DNA from: Xanthobacter oligotrophicus
Lineage (GTDB): Bacteria; Pseudomonadota; Alphaproteobacteria; Rhizobiales; Xanthobacteraceae
Reading direction: 5' to 3'
Length of the DNA: 64,000 nt
Assembly: GCF_008364685.1 (NCBI RefSeq)
Contig: NZ_VTTL01000005.1
Coordinates: 124,001 to 188,000, forward strand
Made by a program: the position numbers and the translations under genes. Under the pieces are notes generated by a model, which did no database searches, was not told the origin of the DNA, and saw only the letters and a list, made by a program, of their open reading frames with translations. This document shows positions 17,650-27,475 of the stretch, piece after piece. Each line of letters begins with the position of its first letter. The first letter of the stretch is position 1.

Positions 17650-18642
17650 ATGTCCACCGCCCCGTCCAGCCTGACCAGCAAGGTGCAGCCCTTCGCCTTC
17701 GATACCGGCATCTTCGCCCTCGCCTTCCTCGATGCGGCAGCGGCCTTCGTGGGCACGGAGGGCGTGGTGCATCTGGTGGGCCCCGAGCCGAAGGCGGTTC
17801 AGGTTCACGGCGGCGCCGTGCTCGATGCCGCCTCCGACGGCAAGCGCCTCGTCACCGGCGGCGATGACGGGCAGGTGATGGAGACCCGTTCGGACGGCTC
17901 CACCCGCATCCTCGCCGGCCAGAAGGGCCGCTGGATCGACCGGGTGGCGCTGGGACCGGACGGCGTCGTTGCCTGGTCCGCCGGCAAGACCGCCCATGTG
18001 CTGCCGACGAAGGGCGAGCCGAAAAGCCTTGATGTGCCCTCCACCGTGGGTGGCCTCGCCTTCGCTCCCAAGGGCCTGCGCCTCGCGGTGGCCCATTATG
18101 GCGGCGTCACCCTGTGGTTTCCCAATGCCGCCGCCGCCAAGCCGGAGCTGTTCGGCTGGAAGGGCTCCCACCTCGGCGTCACCTTCTCCCCGGACGGCCG
18201 CTTCCTGGTCACCACCATGCAGGAGCCGGCGCTCCACGGCTGGCGGGTGGTGGACGGCGCGCACATGCGCATGTCCGGCTATCCCTCGCGGGTGAAGTCG
18301 TTCGCGTTCACGGCGGACGGCAAGTGGCTCGCCACCTCCGGCTCGGGCGAGGCCATCCTGTGGCCGTTCCAGGCGAAGGACGGCCCCATGGGCAAGGAGC
18401 CGTCCATGCTGGCCCCGTCCCCCACCACCCGCGTCACCGTGGTGGCGCCCCATCCCAAGGACCCGGTGGTGGGCATCGGCTACGAGGACGGCATGGTGAT
18501 GATGGTGCGCATCACCGACGCCGCCGAGATCCTGCTGCGCGCGCCGGATTCGGATGCGGTGAGCGCCATGGCCTGGCACCCCTCCGGCGGGGCGGTGGCC
18601 TTCGGCACCCAGGGCGGCAAGGGCGGCCTGCTCGCCTTCTGA
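17650..18642 (+). CDS. WD40-repeat beta-propeller protein
   Basis: A 330-residue cytoplasmic protein without a signal peptide, built of about seven degenerate WD40 blades. Repeating units are visible in GAVLDAASDGKRLVTGGDDG, VGGLAFAPKGLRLAVAHYGG, GVTFSPDGRFLVTTMQEP, SFAFTADGKWLATSGSGEA and MAWHPSGGAVAFGTQGG. Single-propeller proteins of this kind are widespread in rhizobia and probably serve as binding scaffolds; no function is established. It is divergent from the CDF gene across 249 bases. An alternative start 13 codons upstream is possible. Confidence 0.82.
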   Translation: MSTAPSSLTSKVQPFAFDTGIFALAFLDAAAAFVGTEGVVHLVGPEPKAVQVHGGAVLDAASDGKRLVTGGDDGQVMETRSDGSTRILAGQKGRWIDRVALGPDGVVAWSAGKTAHVLPTKGEPKSLDVPSTVGGLAFAPKGLRLAVAHYGGVTLWFPNAAAAKPELFGWKGSHLGVTFSPDGRFLVTTMQEPALHGWRVVDGAHMRMSGYPSRVKSFAFTADGKWLATSGSGEAILWPFQAKDGPMGKEPSMLAPSPTTRVTVVAPHPKDPVVGIGYEDGMVMMVRITDAAEILLRAPDSDAVSAMAWHPSGGAVAFGTQGGKGGLLAF

Positions 18643-18914
18643 GCCCGCGCGGCGCCGGGGTGGAACGTTTTCGGGCCGCGAAGAGTGGGGCTGCCTTCAG
18701 GATGAACCCTTCCGGTGCGGTTGTGCCTCGTCGCAGCCCTGTCACCGCGCACCGGTAAGCGGCCTTGGGGCTGGTCGCAGATCCCGCCGCAAGCCATTGG
18801 CGAATTAGCGCGCCGCAGCCGATGGAACCGCTTTTCACGCGCCCGCGCGCGCACTAACGTGGCACCACCCGTTCGCGACTGCGAAGCGGGCCACGGAGCA
18901 CGAGAGAAACGCCG

Positions 18915-19664
18915 ATGAAGATCGCCGACGTTCGCCGCACCGCCTATTCGATGCCGCTCGTGAACCCCTCCTACCCGCCGGGCCCCTATCGGTTCGTCGA
19001 TCGTGAATACATGATCATCACCTACCGCACCGATCCCGCCGCGCTGGCGAAGGTGGTGCCGGAGCCGCTCGAGATCATCGAGCCGATCGTGAAGTACGAA
19101 TTCATCCGCATGCCGGATTCCACCGGCTTCGGCGACTATACCGAGACCGGCCAGGTCATTCCGGTGAAGTTCGAGGGCGTGGCGGGCGGCTACGTCCACT
19201 CCATGTACCTCGACGACGAATCCCCCATCGCCGGCGGCCGCGAGCTGTGGGGCTTCCCCAAGAAGTTCGCCAATCCCAAGCTGGTGGTGGAGAAGGACAC
19301 GCTGGTCGGTACGCTGAACTATGGCAGCGTGCTCTGCGCCTCCGCTACCATGGGCTACAAGCACGTGGCCTGCGACAAGGAGAAGGTGCTCGCCTCGCTC
19401 CTGACCCCGAGCTTCCTGCTGAAGATCATCCCGGACGTGGACGCCAAGCCGCGCATCTGCGAGCTGGTGCGTTACTATCTGGAAGACGTGACGGTGAAGG
19501 AGTGCTGGACCGGCCCCGGTGCCCTCGGCCTGTTCCCCCACGCCCTGTGCAACGTCTCCCAGTTGCCGGTACTGGAAGTGATTTCCGCCCTGCATGTGAA
19601 GGCGGATCTCACCCTCGGCCTCGGCGAGGTGATCTACGACTACATGAAGGACGGCGAGGGCTGA
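18915..19664 (+). CDS. adc: Acetoacetate decarboxylase
   Basis: A 249-residue enzyme converting acetoacetate to acetone and CO2. [12 protein letters not shown] carries the Lys pair K116-K117, matching the Schiff-base Lys and its pKa-lowering neighbour in clostridial Adc. [20 protein letters not shown] precedes it as in the family, and length is typical. It is followed by the patatin gene on the same strand, and PhaZ lies nearby, placing it in breakdown of PHB and ketone bodies. Acetone could be re-used by acetone carboxylase in Xanthobacter-like hosts; that enzyme is not in this window. Confidence 0.93.
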   Translation: MKIADVRRTAYSMPLVNPSYPPGPYRFVDREYMIITYRTDPAALAKVVPEPLEIIEPIVKYEFIRMPDSTGFGDYTETGQVIPVKFEGVAGGYVHSMYLDDESPIAGGRELWGFPKKFANPKLVVEKDTLVGTLNYGSVLCASATMGYKHVACDKEKVLASLLTPSFLLKIIPDVDAKPRICELVRYYLEDVTVKECWTGPGALGLFPHALCNVSQLPVLEVISALHVKADLTLGLGEVIYDYMKDGEG

Positions 19665-19853
19665 GGCCTCAAGACTTCTTCCCGTGAAGCGGGCACCGGC
19701 TCGCGGCTTGCGGGAGGAACGTGGATGAAACACATGACGAGCGCCGGATCCGCTCAGGCTTATCTGATCGGAACATGATCTGGCGGAACGGGCGGCGCGC
19801 CGCCCGCTCATCGGCACGAAGAGCGTTCCGCCGGAATGCGAGGGGCAAGGTCC

Positions 19854-21005
19854 ATGACACTAAGCGCCAATCACCTTCCGCCCGACCTCTGCGACATCGT
19901 CGGCGAGTACAAGCGCATCGCCCTGGTGTTCCAGGGCGGCGGAGCGCTTGGCGCCTACCAGGCCGGCGTCTACGAGGCCCTGGCGGAGGCTGGGTGCGAG
20001 CCCAACTGGATCTCGGGTGTTTCCATCGGCGCCATCAATTGCGCCATCATCGCCGGCAACGCGCCGCAGGACCGGGTGCCGCGGCTAAAGGCGTTCTGGG
20101 AAACCATTACCTCACAGCGGATCATCCCCTTCAATCTGGAGGGGGACATCTTCCGGCAGTGGCGCAACCAGTTCAGCGCCGCCCGGACCATTTTCCAGGG
20201 CCAGCCCGGCTTCTTCAAGCCGCGTTTCCCCAGCCCCCTGATGCTGCCCACCGGCGCCCCCGGCGCCACCTCCTTCTACGACACCTCGCCCCTGCACGAC
20301 ACGCTGCTGAAGCTGGTGGACTTCGACCGCATCAATTCCGGCGACAAGCGCTTCTCGGTGGGCGCGGTCAACGTGCGCACCGGCAACTTCATCTATTTCG
20401 ACAACAGCGAGCACACCATCGGGCCGGAGCACATCATGGCCTCCGGAGCGCTGCCCCCCGGCTTTCCGGCGGTGAAGATCGACGGCGAGTATTATTGGGA
20501 CGGCGGCGTCGTCTCCAACACCCCGCTCCAGTTCCTGCTGGACCAGCCTGATCATCCGAGCGCCTTGGTGTTCCAGGTGGATCTGTTCAGCGCCCGCGGC
20601 CAGCTGCCCCGCGACATGTACGACGTGTCCGAGCGGCAGAAGGACATCGGTTATTCGAGCCGCACCCGCTACACCACCGACGTCTTCCGCCGGGTCCAGG
20701 AGCTGCGCTCCAAGCTGTATGACGCGCTCCAGCGCATTCCCGAGCAGTTGCGCTCCGAGGACGACCTCGCCCTGATCGAGGATTACAGCTCATCCGGCCC
20801 GGTCAACATCTGCCACCTGATCTATCAGGAGAAGACCTACGAGCGGGATACCAAGGACTACGAGTTTTCCGCCGCCTCCATGCGCGATCACTGGCAGACC
20901 GGCTACGAGGATACGGTGAAGACCCTGCGCCGGGGTGACTGGCTCAAGAAGCCGGACGATTCCATCGGCATCGTGGTGCACGACATCCACCGCCTCTCCG
21001 AGTAG
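19854..21005 (+). CDS. Patatin-like phospholipase family protein
   Basis: A 383-residue patatin-fold hydrolase. It has the oxyanion hole GGGALGAYQAG, the nucleophile elbow GVSIGA with Ser57, and the catalytic Asp in WDGGVVSNTP. The C-terminal third (NICHLIYQEKTYERDTKDYEF) is characteristic of the long patatin subgroup found beside ketone-body genes in alphaproteobacteria. It likely cleaves an ester lipid or a short-chain hydroxyacid oligomer; the substrate is inferred only. AAGG precedes ATG 19854. It is probably in one transcript with adc, although 189 bases separate them. Confidence 0.88.
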   Translation: MTLSANHLPPDLCDIVGEYKRIALVFQGGGALGAYQAGVYEALAEAGCEPNWISGVSIGAINCAIIAGNAPQDRVPRLKAFWETITSQRIIPFNLEGDIFRQWRNQFSAARTIFQGQPGFFKPRFPSPLMLPTGAPGATSFYDTSPLHDTLLKLVDFDRINSGDKRFSVGAVNVRTGNFIYFDNSEHTIGPEHIMASGALPPGFPAVKIDGEYYWDGGVVSNTPLQFLLDQPDHPSALVFQVDLFSARGQLPRDMYDVSERQKDIGYSSRTRYTTDVFRRVQELRSKLYDALQRIPEQLRSEDDLALIEDYSSSGPVNICHLIYQEKTYERDTKDYEFSAASMRDHWQTGYEDTVKTLRRGDWLKKPDDSIGIVVHDIHRLSE

Positions 21006-21027
21006 GCGGGGGCACCGGGAGCGCGCC

Positions 21028-21816
21028 CTACCGGAATCCGCGCGCCAGCATGTAGGCGCCGAGCAGGGCGAGGCCGGCAAAGAAGACCCGGCGGAACACC
21101 AGCGGCGAGACCGCGAGGCGGATCCGCCGGCCCAGTTCCATGCCAAGGAAGGCGGGCGCAAGCGCCGCCACCGAAGCCAGCGCCACCTTGGGATCGGTCA
21201 GCACCGCGCCGCCCTCCCCGGGACTTGCGAGGACCGCGGCAAGCGCGAAGGTGGAGACTGTGAAGGTGAGGCCGAGGGCCTGCACCAAATCGTCGCGGTT
21301 GAGCCCCAGCGCCTGGAGATAGGGCGCCGACGGCATCACCGAGACCCCGGTGGTGCCGGTCACCAGCCCGGTGAGCAGGCCCATGAGCGGCGACAACCAC
21401 GGCTCAAGACGCGCCGGCAGGCGCAGCGGAATGGCGCTGAGGCCGAGGGCGCCGTAGAGCAGCAGGGTCGCCCCCAGCGCTGGCACCGCGGCCGGGGAGG
21501 TAAGGCCGCCCAGCAGCAGCCCGCCCGCGAGGGTGCCCAGCACCACGGCGACCATCATGGCACCGAAGCGCCGGGCCGTGCCGGCCACGTTGGGCCCGGT
21601 GAAATATTGCCAGAGATTGGTGACGGTGGCCGGCAGGATCAGCACGGCCGCCGCCTCGGCGGGGGTGAGGAACAGGCTGAGCAGCCCGATGCCCACCGTG
21701 GGCAGGCCCATGCCGATGAGCCCCTTCACCATGCCGGCCAGCACCAGCACGGCGAAACCCGCCACCAGCATGCCGACGGGCAGGGCGGCCCCGACGCCGG
21801 CGGCGGATGCCAGCAT
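21028..21816 (-). CDS. TauE/SafE family anion exporter
   Basis: A 262-residue membrane protein with about eight helices arranged as two repeats. The first is GMVKGLIGMGLPTVGIGLLS; the second has GLLTGLVTGTTGVSVMPS. These glycine-rich paired repeats define the TauE/SafE (DUF81) family of sulfite or organic-anion exporters. The substrate cannot be told from sequence. It is eight bases downstream of the GST gene on the same strand, so the two form an operon. Confidence 0.88.
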   Translation of the reverse strand: MLASAAGVGAALPVGMLVAGFAVLVLAGMVKGLIGMGLPTVGIGLLSLFLTPAEAAAVLILPATVTNLWQYFTGPNVAGTARRFGAMMVAVVLGTLAGGLLLGGLTSPAAVPALGATLLLYGALGLSAIPLRLPARLEPWLSPLMGLLTGLVTGTTGVSVMPSAPYLQALGLNRDDLVQALGLTFTVSTFALAAVLASPGEGGAVLTDPKVALASVAALAPAFLGMELGRRIRLAVSPLVFRRVFFAGLALLGAYMLARGFR

Positions 21817-21824
21817 CGCGGCGA

Positions 21825-22475
21825 TCAGAACTCGGCGCCGAGTTCTTCCAGTTCCTCGGGCTCATCCTGCGAGCTGGCGATCCATTCCTGCATCAGGGGC
21901 AGGGCCATGATGCGGGCGCGGTAGGCGTCGCATTCGGCATCCAGCTTCACGTCATAGGTGGTGAAGCGCGAGCAGACCGGGGCGTACATGGCGTCCGCCA
22001 GCGTCGGCGTCGGGCCCATGAGGAAGGGGCCGCCGTGGGCAGTGAGGCAGCCGCGCCAGATGGCGACGATGCGCTCGATGTCCGCCTGTGCCCCGGCCCA
22101 CACCTTGAAGCCCGGATAATGGGCCTTGATATTCATGGGCAGGGCCGAGCGCATGTTGGCGAAGCCCGAATGCATCTCGCCCGAGATGGACAGGCAGTGC
22201 GCCCGCACCGCGCGATCGGCCGGCAAAAGCCCGGCCTGCGGGAAGACCTCGTTGAGGAAAGCGGCGATGGCGAGGGTGTCCCACACGGTCACGTCCTCAT
22301 GCACCAGGCGGGGCACGAGGAAGGAGGGGGACAACAGCAGCAGCTCGGCCTTCATGTCCGGGTCGTCGAGGGGTACGCGCTCCTCCTCGAACGACAGGCC
22401 GGCCATCTTGCACAGAAGCCAGCCGCGCAGGGACCAGGAGGAGTAGTTCTTGCTGGAGATGGTGAGTGTCGCCAT
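21825..22475 (-). CDS. Glutathione S-transferase family protein
   Basis: A 216-residue soluble protein with a thioredoxin-like N-terminal domain (TISSKNYSSWSLRGWLLCKM, where the Ser of the NYSSWS segment is the probable catalytic residue; SPSFLVPRL, with the cis-Pro loop; and VWDTLAIAAFLNE) and an all-helical C-terminal domain. It conjugates or otherwise uses glutathione; the substrate is unknown. It is the first gene of a two-gene operon with the TauE/SafE exporter. Confidence 0.9.
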   Translation of the reverse strand: MATLTISSKNYSSWSLRGWLLCKMAGLSFEEERVPLDDPDMKAELLLLSPSFLVPRLVHEDVTVWDTLAIAAFLNEVFPQAGLLPADRAVRAHCLSISGEMHSGFANMRSALPMNIKAHYPGFKVWAGAQADIERIVAIWRGCLTAHGGPFLMGPTPTLADAMYAPVCSRFTTYDVKLDAECDAYRARIMALPLMQEWIASSQDEPEELEELGAEF

Positions 22476-22986
22476 GCTGGATGCTCGCCTGCCTGTCCTG
22501 CGCTTCGAATATTCGACCTAAGTGCTAGACTTGGGCGCCCAACTTGGATGCCCGTTTCCATTATCATGTTGTCACGGTGGCCCGCTAACCCGTGAACCTA
22601 ACGTAACAGCACAAAGTGACGCCGCGAGGGCACCAACCGTGTCCGGCGAAAGGGCTGGTCGGGATCCGAATTCCAGTGTCCATTCGCAGACGGATCGTCC
22701 CATCGGGCCGATTTCGACGTGAGCGGCTCCGGTTTTGAGTTCCTTGCGCGGAAGCATGTTGCATTGCAGCAGGCTCCGCTTCAATATTCGTGTAACAGGT
22801 ACATCCGTTCAGGCTTGCTGCAAAGCGGAAAGCAGGCCCTGCGGCAATAACTTAAACAGAGGGTTCCGCCGTCCATGAGGGCGTCGGCAGACGGGGAACA
22901 GAAGGACCTTTCAGCGTCATGCTGCAGATGTTATTCAGGTCATTCTCTCCGCGGCTCGGCCGCCGGGCGCAGCGGCACGGGCGGCC
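22476..22986 (+). promoter_or_regulatory. Long upstream region of phaZ with TTGC palindromes
   Basis: This 511-base gap carries no recognisable gene. TGC/GCA-rich sites stand out: TTGCATTGCA at 22760-22769, followed by GCAGG, and the perfect palindrome TTGCTGCAA at 22815-22823. They resemble the TGC/GCA-rich sites bound by PhaR, the PHB-responsive repressor of alphaproteobacteria, and sit 160-230 bases before phaZ. The PhaR assignment is inference. Confidence 0.4.
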
Positions 22987-24204
22987 ATGATGTATCAGGC
23001 GTATCAAACCCAGTCCGACTTGATGGGCCCCATCCGCTTTCTGGCGGGGCTCGCACGCCAGACCCTCACGGGTCCGCTCATCAACGGCTACGGCCATGCA
23101 GGCCTGCGCCATCTCGCCGCTGCCTACGAACTGGTGGAGCGCACCGGGCTCAGCCACGGGCGCCCCGACTTCGGCCTCCGCACGGTGGAGGTGGGCAACC
23201 GCGAGGTCCAGGTCACCGAGGAGAAGGCGGCGGTGCTGCCCTTCGGCACCCTGCTGCGCTTCAAGAAGGACGTGGACATTGCCCAGCCCCGCGTGCTGGT
23301 GGTGGCGCCCCTCTCCGGCCATTTCGCGACGCTGCTCGTCAACACCGTGAAGACGATGCTGCCGGACCACGACGTCTACATCACCGACTGGCACAATGCC
23401 CGTGACGTGCCGTTGTCAGCCGGCCCGTTCGCCTTCGACGACTATGTCGAGCACGTCATCAAGTTCCTGGAGATCATGGGGCCGGGCTCCCATCTCGTGG
23501 CGGTGTGCCAGCCGTGCGTCCAGGCGCTGGTGGCGGCGGCGGTGATGGCGCAGGACAAGAATCCGGCCGCGCCCGCCTCCATGACGCTCATGGCGGGCCC
23601 CATCGACTGCCGGGTCAACCCCACCAAGGTGAACGAACTCGCCACCTCCAAGCCCATCTCCTGGTTCGAGAAAAACCTCATCGCCACGGTGCCGAAGGGG
23701 TTTCCCGGCTCGGGCCGCAAGGTTTATCCGGGCTTCGTGCAGCTCACCGCCTTCGTCAGCATGAACGTGAGCCGGCACGTCAAGGCCCATCTCGACCTCT
23801 ACAACGCCCTCGCCGAGGGTGACCACGAGAAGGCCGAGGCCACCAAGTCCTTCTACGACGAATATTTCGCGGTGCTGGACCTCGATGCCGAGTTCTACCT
23901 GGAAACGGTGCGGTACGTGTTCCAGGAATACCGGCTTCCCAAGGGCGAACTCACCTATCGCGGCCAGCCCATCGACTTTAAGGCCATCCGCAAGACGGCC
24001 CTGCTGACGGTGGAAGGCGAGCGGGACGACATCTGCTCCATCGGCCAGACCATGGCGGCGCAGGACATCTGCTCGGGCCTGCGGCCCCACAAGAAGCGTC
24101 ACCACATGCAGGCCGGCGTCGGCCATTACGGCGTGTTCTCCGGCCGCAAATGGGCCGGGCAGGTCTATCCCATCGTCCGCAATCACATCCTGTCCAGCGA
24201 CTGA
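22987..24204 (+). CDS. phaZ: Intracellular polyhydroxybutyrate depolymerase
   Basis: A 405-residue alpha/beta-hydrolase without a signal peptide, matching intracellular PhaZ. It has PRVLVVAPLSGHFATLL, the Cys-type nucleophile region SHLVAVCQPCVQA (C174/C177, in place of the Ser lipase box), DVYITDWHNARDVPLS, LMAGPIDCRVNPT and a C-terminal His in AGVGHYGVFSGRKW. The enzyme mobilises stored PHB granules to hydroxybutyrate oligomers. Two adjacent ATG codons begin the gene and the ribosome site is weak. A dispersed repeat that could act as terminator follows four bases after the stop. Confidence 0.93.
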   Translation: MMYQAYQTQSDLMGPIRFLAGLARQTLTGPLINGYGHAGLRHLAAAYELVERTGLSHGRPDFGLRTVEVGNREVQVTEEKAAVLPFGTLLRFKKDVDIAQPRVLVVAPLSGHFATLLVNTVKTMLPDHDVYITDWHNARDVPLSAGPFAFDDYVEHVIKFLEIMGPGSHLVAVCQPCVQALVAAAVMAQDKNPAAPASMTLMAGPIDCRVNPTKVNELATSKPISWFEKNLIATVPKGFPGSGRKVYPGFVQLTAFVSMNVSRHVKAHLDLYNALAEGDHEKAEATKSFYDEYFAVLDLDAEFYLETVRYVFQEYRLPKGELTYRGQPIDFKAIRKTALLTVEGERDDICSIGQTMAAQDICSGLRPHKKRHHMQAGVGHYGVFSGRKWAGQVYPIVRNHILSSD

Positions 24205-24208
24205 TCCT

Positions 24209-24315
24209 CCAGGGTGATTTCCGCTCGCCTTGGCTCCCGGAAATCACTCTGGAATTTTGTGTTCACGCGTTTTCTTCACGCGAACCGTTATCCACTTCGC
24301 TCAAAAACGCTCCAG
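24209..24315 (+). repeat. Dispersed intergenic repeat, copy B
   Basis: Second copy of the family. A 15-bp stem (24209-24223 with 24238-24252, one G-T pair) encloses CTCGCCTTGGCTCC and is followed by AATTTTG. The right half holds TTATCCACTTCGCTC and ends at ACGCTCCAG. It starts four bases after the phaZ stop and may terminate phaZ. Confidence 0.82.
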
Positions 24316-24413
24316 CGGTCCGGGGCGCCTGCCCCGGCCGCGTTCCCACCTAGCCTGACGGGCCAGGGCAGGCCGGACCAGAGCCGGGCCGCCTTGGCCC
24401 GGAGATCTGCCCC

Positions 24414-25688
24414 GTGCCCCAAGCTTCTGCCCCGACCCCATCCCCCTCCGAACGGCTGCGGGATCACCCGGCCTTTCTGCTGTTCTGGATCAGCCGCGTC
24501 GCCTCCGCCCTCGCGTTCCAGATGCTGGGCGTGGCGGTGGGCTGGCTGGTCTATGCCCTCACCGGCAGCGCGGTAGCCCTGGGACTGGTGGGCCTTGCCC
24601 AGTTCCTGCCCCTGCTGTTCCTGAGCCTCATCGCCGGACATGCCGCCGACGTGTTCGACCGGCGCCGCATCGTCTTCATCGGCCAGAGCGTCGCTGCGGT
24701 GACGCTCGCCCTGCTGGCCCTGGGCCTTGCGGAGGGGATGGTTGGCCTTGCCGCCATCTATGGCGCGGTGGTGATGCTCGGCGCCTGCCGCGCCTTCGAG
24801 CATCCCACCATGGCCGCGCTGCTGCCCCGCCTCGTGCCCGGCGAGGTGCTGCCCCGGGCGTTGGCGGTGTCCTCCTCCGCCATGCAGATGGCCACCATCG
24901 CCGGCCCGGCGGCTGGCGGCTTCGCCTATGCGCTCGGTCCCACCGTGCCCCTGGCGGGCGCCGCCCTGTGCTACGCCGCCGCCGCCCTCGCCATGATGGC
25001 GATACGCCATGTGCACGCCCCGGTGCAGCGCGGCGGGATGACGATCGCCACCCTGCTCGAAGGCCTTGCCTTCATCCGCGGGCACAAGGTGGTGCTGGGC
25101 TCCATCTCCCTCGACCTGTTCGCGGTGCTGCTGGGCGGGGTCACGGCGCTGCTGCCCATCTTCGCCAGCGACATCCTGCATGTGGGGTCGCAGGGCCTCG
25201 GCGCCCTGCGCGCGGCCCCGGCGGTGGGTGCCGTGCTCATGTCGGTGGTGCTCGCCCGCGTGCCGCTGTCGCACCGTGTGGGACACAAGATGTTCGCCGC
25301 CGTGGCGGTGTTCGGCCTGGCGACCGTGGTGTTCTCCCTGTCGAGCAGCTTTCTTGTCTCGCTTGGCGCCCTGTTCGTGCTGGGGGCAGCGGACAATGTG
25401 AGCGTGGTCATCCGCTCCTCGCTGGTGCAGCTCTCCACCCCGGACGCCATGCGCGGACGGGTGAGCGCGGTGAACTCGCTGTTCATCGGCACCTCCAACC
25501 AGCTCGGCGAGTTCGAATCGGGCATGGCCGCCGCTTTGCTCGGCGCGGTGGGCGCGGGGGTGGCGGGCGGCGTCGGCACCATCCTGGTGGCCCTGCTGTG
25601 GATGCGCCTGTTCCCCGGCCTGCTGAAGGTGGACCACATGCCCTCCCGCCCCGCGCGGACCCATCCCGCGCAGGCCAAATCCGCCTGA
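24414..25688 (+). CDS. MFS transporter, EntS-like
   Basis: A 424-residue protein with about 12 membrane helices. The MFS loop motif is GHAADVFDRRRI between helices 2 and 3, and GRVSAVNSLFIGTSNQLGEFESG is typical of the MFS_3 (EntS/drug exporter) branch. It probably exports a small molecule such as a siderophore or drug; no substrate can be named. The start is GTG 24414, with GGAG eight bases before. It stands alone between repeat B and hss. Confidence 0.85.
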   Translation: MPQASAPTPSPSERLRDHPAFLLFWISRVASALAFQMLGVAVGWLVYALTGSAVALGLVGLAQFLPLLFLSLIAGHAADVFDRRRIVFIGQSVAAVTLALLALGLAEGMVGLAAIYGAVVMLGACRAFEHPTMAALLPRLVPGEVLPRALAVSSSAMQMATIAGPAAGGFAYALGPTVPLAGAALCYAAAALAMMAIRHVHAPVQRGGMTIATLLEGLAFIRGHKVVLGSISLDLFAVLLGGVTALLPIFASDILHVGSQGLGALRAAPAVGAVLMSVVLARVPLSHRVGHKMFAAVAVFGLATVVFSLSSSFLVSLGALFVLGAADNVSVVIRSSLVQLSTPDAMRGRVSAVNSLFIGTSNQLGEFESGMAAALLGAVGAGVAGGVGTILVALLWMRLFPGLLKVDHMPSRPARTHPAQAKSA

Positions 25689-25945
25689 GCCGATCCGGCA
25701 CCAGAGAAGCCGAGAGCCACCGCAAACATTTGGTTTGCCGGCTTCCGCGCGCCTCTTCGGTTGACGCGCGGGCGCGCTTTTCCCATGGTGCCGCCGCCCG
25801 CGCATCCGTCGCGGGTCTTTGCCCCCGACGCTGCGCCGACGAAGCGTTTTCCGCCCGCTTGACGCGCGTCCCGGGAATCTGTGATCGAGCGGCGCCCCGT
25901 TCCCGTGACGGGAAGCGCCGCCCCCCCGACGAGGAGTGTAGCGCC

Positions 25946-27376
25946 ATGAGCGACTGGCCGGTCCACGCGAAGATCGACGGCCCCATCGTGATGATCGGGT
26001 TCGGCTCCATTGGCCGCGGCACCCTGCCGCTGATCGAGCGCCACTTCGATTTCGATCTCTCCCGCATGGTGGTGATCGACCCGGTGGCGGACCACAAGAC
26101 GCTGCTCGACGCCCGCGGCATCCGCTTCATCCAGTCGGAAGTCACTGCCGAGAATTATCGCGAACTGCTCACCCCGCTCCTCACCAACGGCGGCGGGCAG
26201 GGCTTCTGCGTGAACCTGTCGGTGGATGTGTCGTCCATCGCGGTGATGGAACTCACCCGCGAGATCGGCGCGCTCTATGTGGACACCGTGATCGAGCCCT
26301 GGAAGGGCTTCTATTTCGACGAATCCATGGATAACGCCGCGCGCACCAACTACGCCCTGCGCGAGAGCCTGCTCGCCGCGCGCCGGCGCAATCCGGGCGG
26401 CACCACGGCGGTGTCCACCTGCGGTGCCAATCCCGGCATGGTGTCCTGGTTCGTCAAGCAGGCCCTGCTGAACATCGCCCACGACACCGGCCTCGACCGG
26501 CCCGAGCCGGCGAGTCGCGAGGAGTGGGCTCAGCTTGCCCGTGCACTGGGGGTGAAGGGCATCCACATCGCCGAGCGCGACACCCAGCGCGCCCGCGAGC
26601 CCAAGGTGATGGGCGAGTTCTGGAACACCTGGTCGGTGGAAGGCTTCGTGTCCGAGGGCCTCCAGCCCGCCGAGCTGGGCTGGGGCACCCATGAGAAGTC
26701 CCTGCCGCCGGACGGTCGCACCCACGAGGCCGGCTGCGGCGCGGCCATCTACCTGCTCTCGCCCGGCGCCGCCACGCGGGTGCGTTCCTGGACCCCGACG
26801 CCGCAGGCCCAGTACGGCTTTCTCGTCACCCACAACGAGAGCATCTCGATTGCCGACTACCTGACGGTGCGCGACGGCGACACCGTGCTCTATCGACCCA
26901 CTTGCCATTATGCCTACCACCCGGCCAACGACGCGGTGCTCTCCCTTCACGAGATGTTCGGCAATGGCGGCCACTTCCAGGGCAAGTGGAAGATCCTCGA
27001 CGAGCACGAGATCGTTGACGGCATCGACGAACTGGGCGTGCTCATCTACGGCCACGCCAAGAACGCTTACTGGTTCGGCTCCCAGCTCTCCATCGAGCAG
27101 ACGCGCGAGCTTGCGCCCTACCAGAATGCCACCGGCCTTCAGGTGACCTCCGCCGTGCTCGCCGGCATGGTGTGGGCGCTGGAGAACCCCAACGCGGGCA
27201 TCGTGGAAGCCGACGAGATGGACTTCCGCCGCTGCCTCGACGTGCAGTTGCCCTATCTCGGCCCGGTGATCGGCACCTATACGGACTGGACACCCCTCAC
27301 CGGTCGCCAGAAGCTGTTCCCTGAGGACTTGGACCTCGAGGATCCCTGGCAGTTCAAGAACGTCATCGTGCGCTGA
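25946..27376 (+). CDS. hss: Homospermidine synthase
   Basis: A 476-residue NAD-dependent enzyme making homospermidine from putrescine. It has the Rossmann motif GFGSIGRGTLPLI near the N-terminus, then ENYRELLTPLL, STCGANPGMVSWFVKQAL, GWGTHEKSLPPD, GCGAAIYLLSPG, the family-typical HNESISIADYLTV and C-terminal FRRCLDVQLPYLGPV. ATG 25946 follows GAGGAG at nine bases. The neighbouring decarboxylase supplies putrescine, so the locus forms the homospermidine pathway usual for rhizobia and relatives. A bidirectional terminator follows. Confidence 0.95.
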   Translation: MSDWPVHAKIDGPIVMIGFGSIGRGTLPLIERHFDFDLSRMVVIDPVADHKTLLDARGIRFIQSEVTAENYRELLTPLLTNGGGQGFCVNLSVDVSSIAVMELTREIGALYVDTVIEPWKGFYFDESMDNAARTNYALRESLLAARRRNPGGTTAVSTCGANPGMVSWFVKQALLNIAHDTGLDRPEPASREEWAQLARALGVKGIHIAERDTQRAREPKVMGEFWNTWSVEGFVSEGLQPAELGWGTHEKSLPPDGRTHEAGCGAAIYLLSPGAATRVRSWTPTPQAQYGFLVTHNESISIADYLTVRDGDTVLYRPTCHYAYHPANDAVLSLHEMFGNGGHFQGKWKILDEHEIVDGIDELGVLIYGHAKNAYWFGSQLSIEQTRELAPYQNATGLQVTSAVLAGMVWALENPNAGIVEADEMDFRRCLDVQLPYLGPVIGTYTDWTPLTGRQKLFPEDLDLEDPWQFKNVIVR

Positions 27377-27475
27377 TGTTTGCGGGCGGCAGCCGCCGCC
27401 CGGACCGCATGAGAGCTGCGACAGGCCCGGCCCCGCGCCGGGCCTGCATCACTCACCGCCCATGTCCCAAAATGA

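Noticed and set aside
24971-27055. A 694-codon open frame on the minus strand
   Set aside because: It is antisense to the MFS and hss genes and shows no domain or plausible composition.
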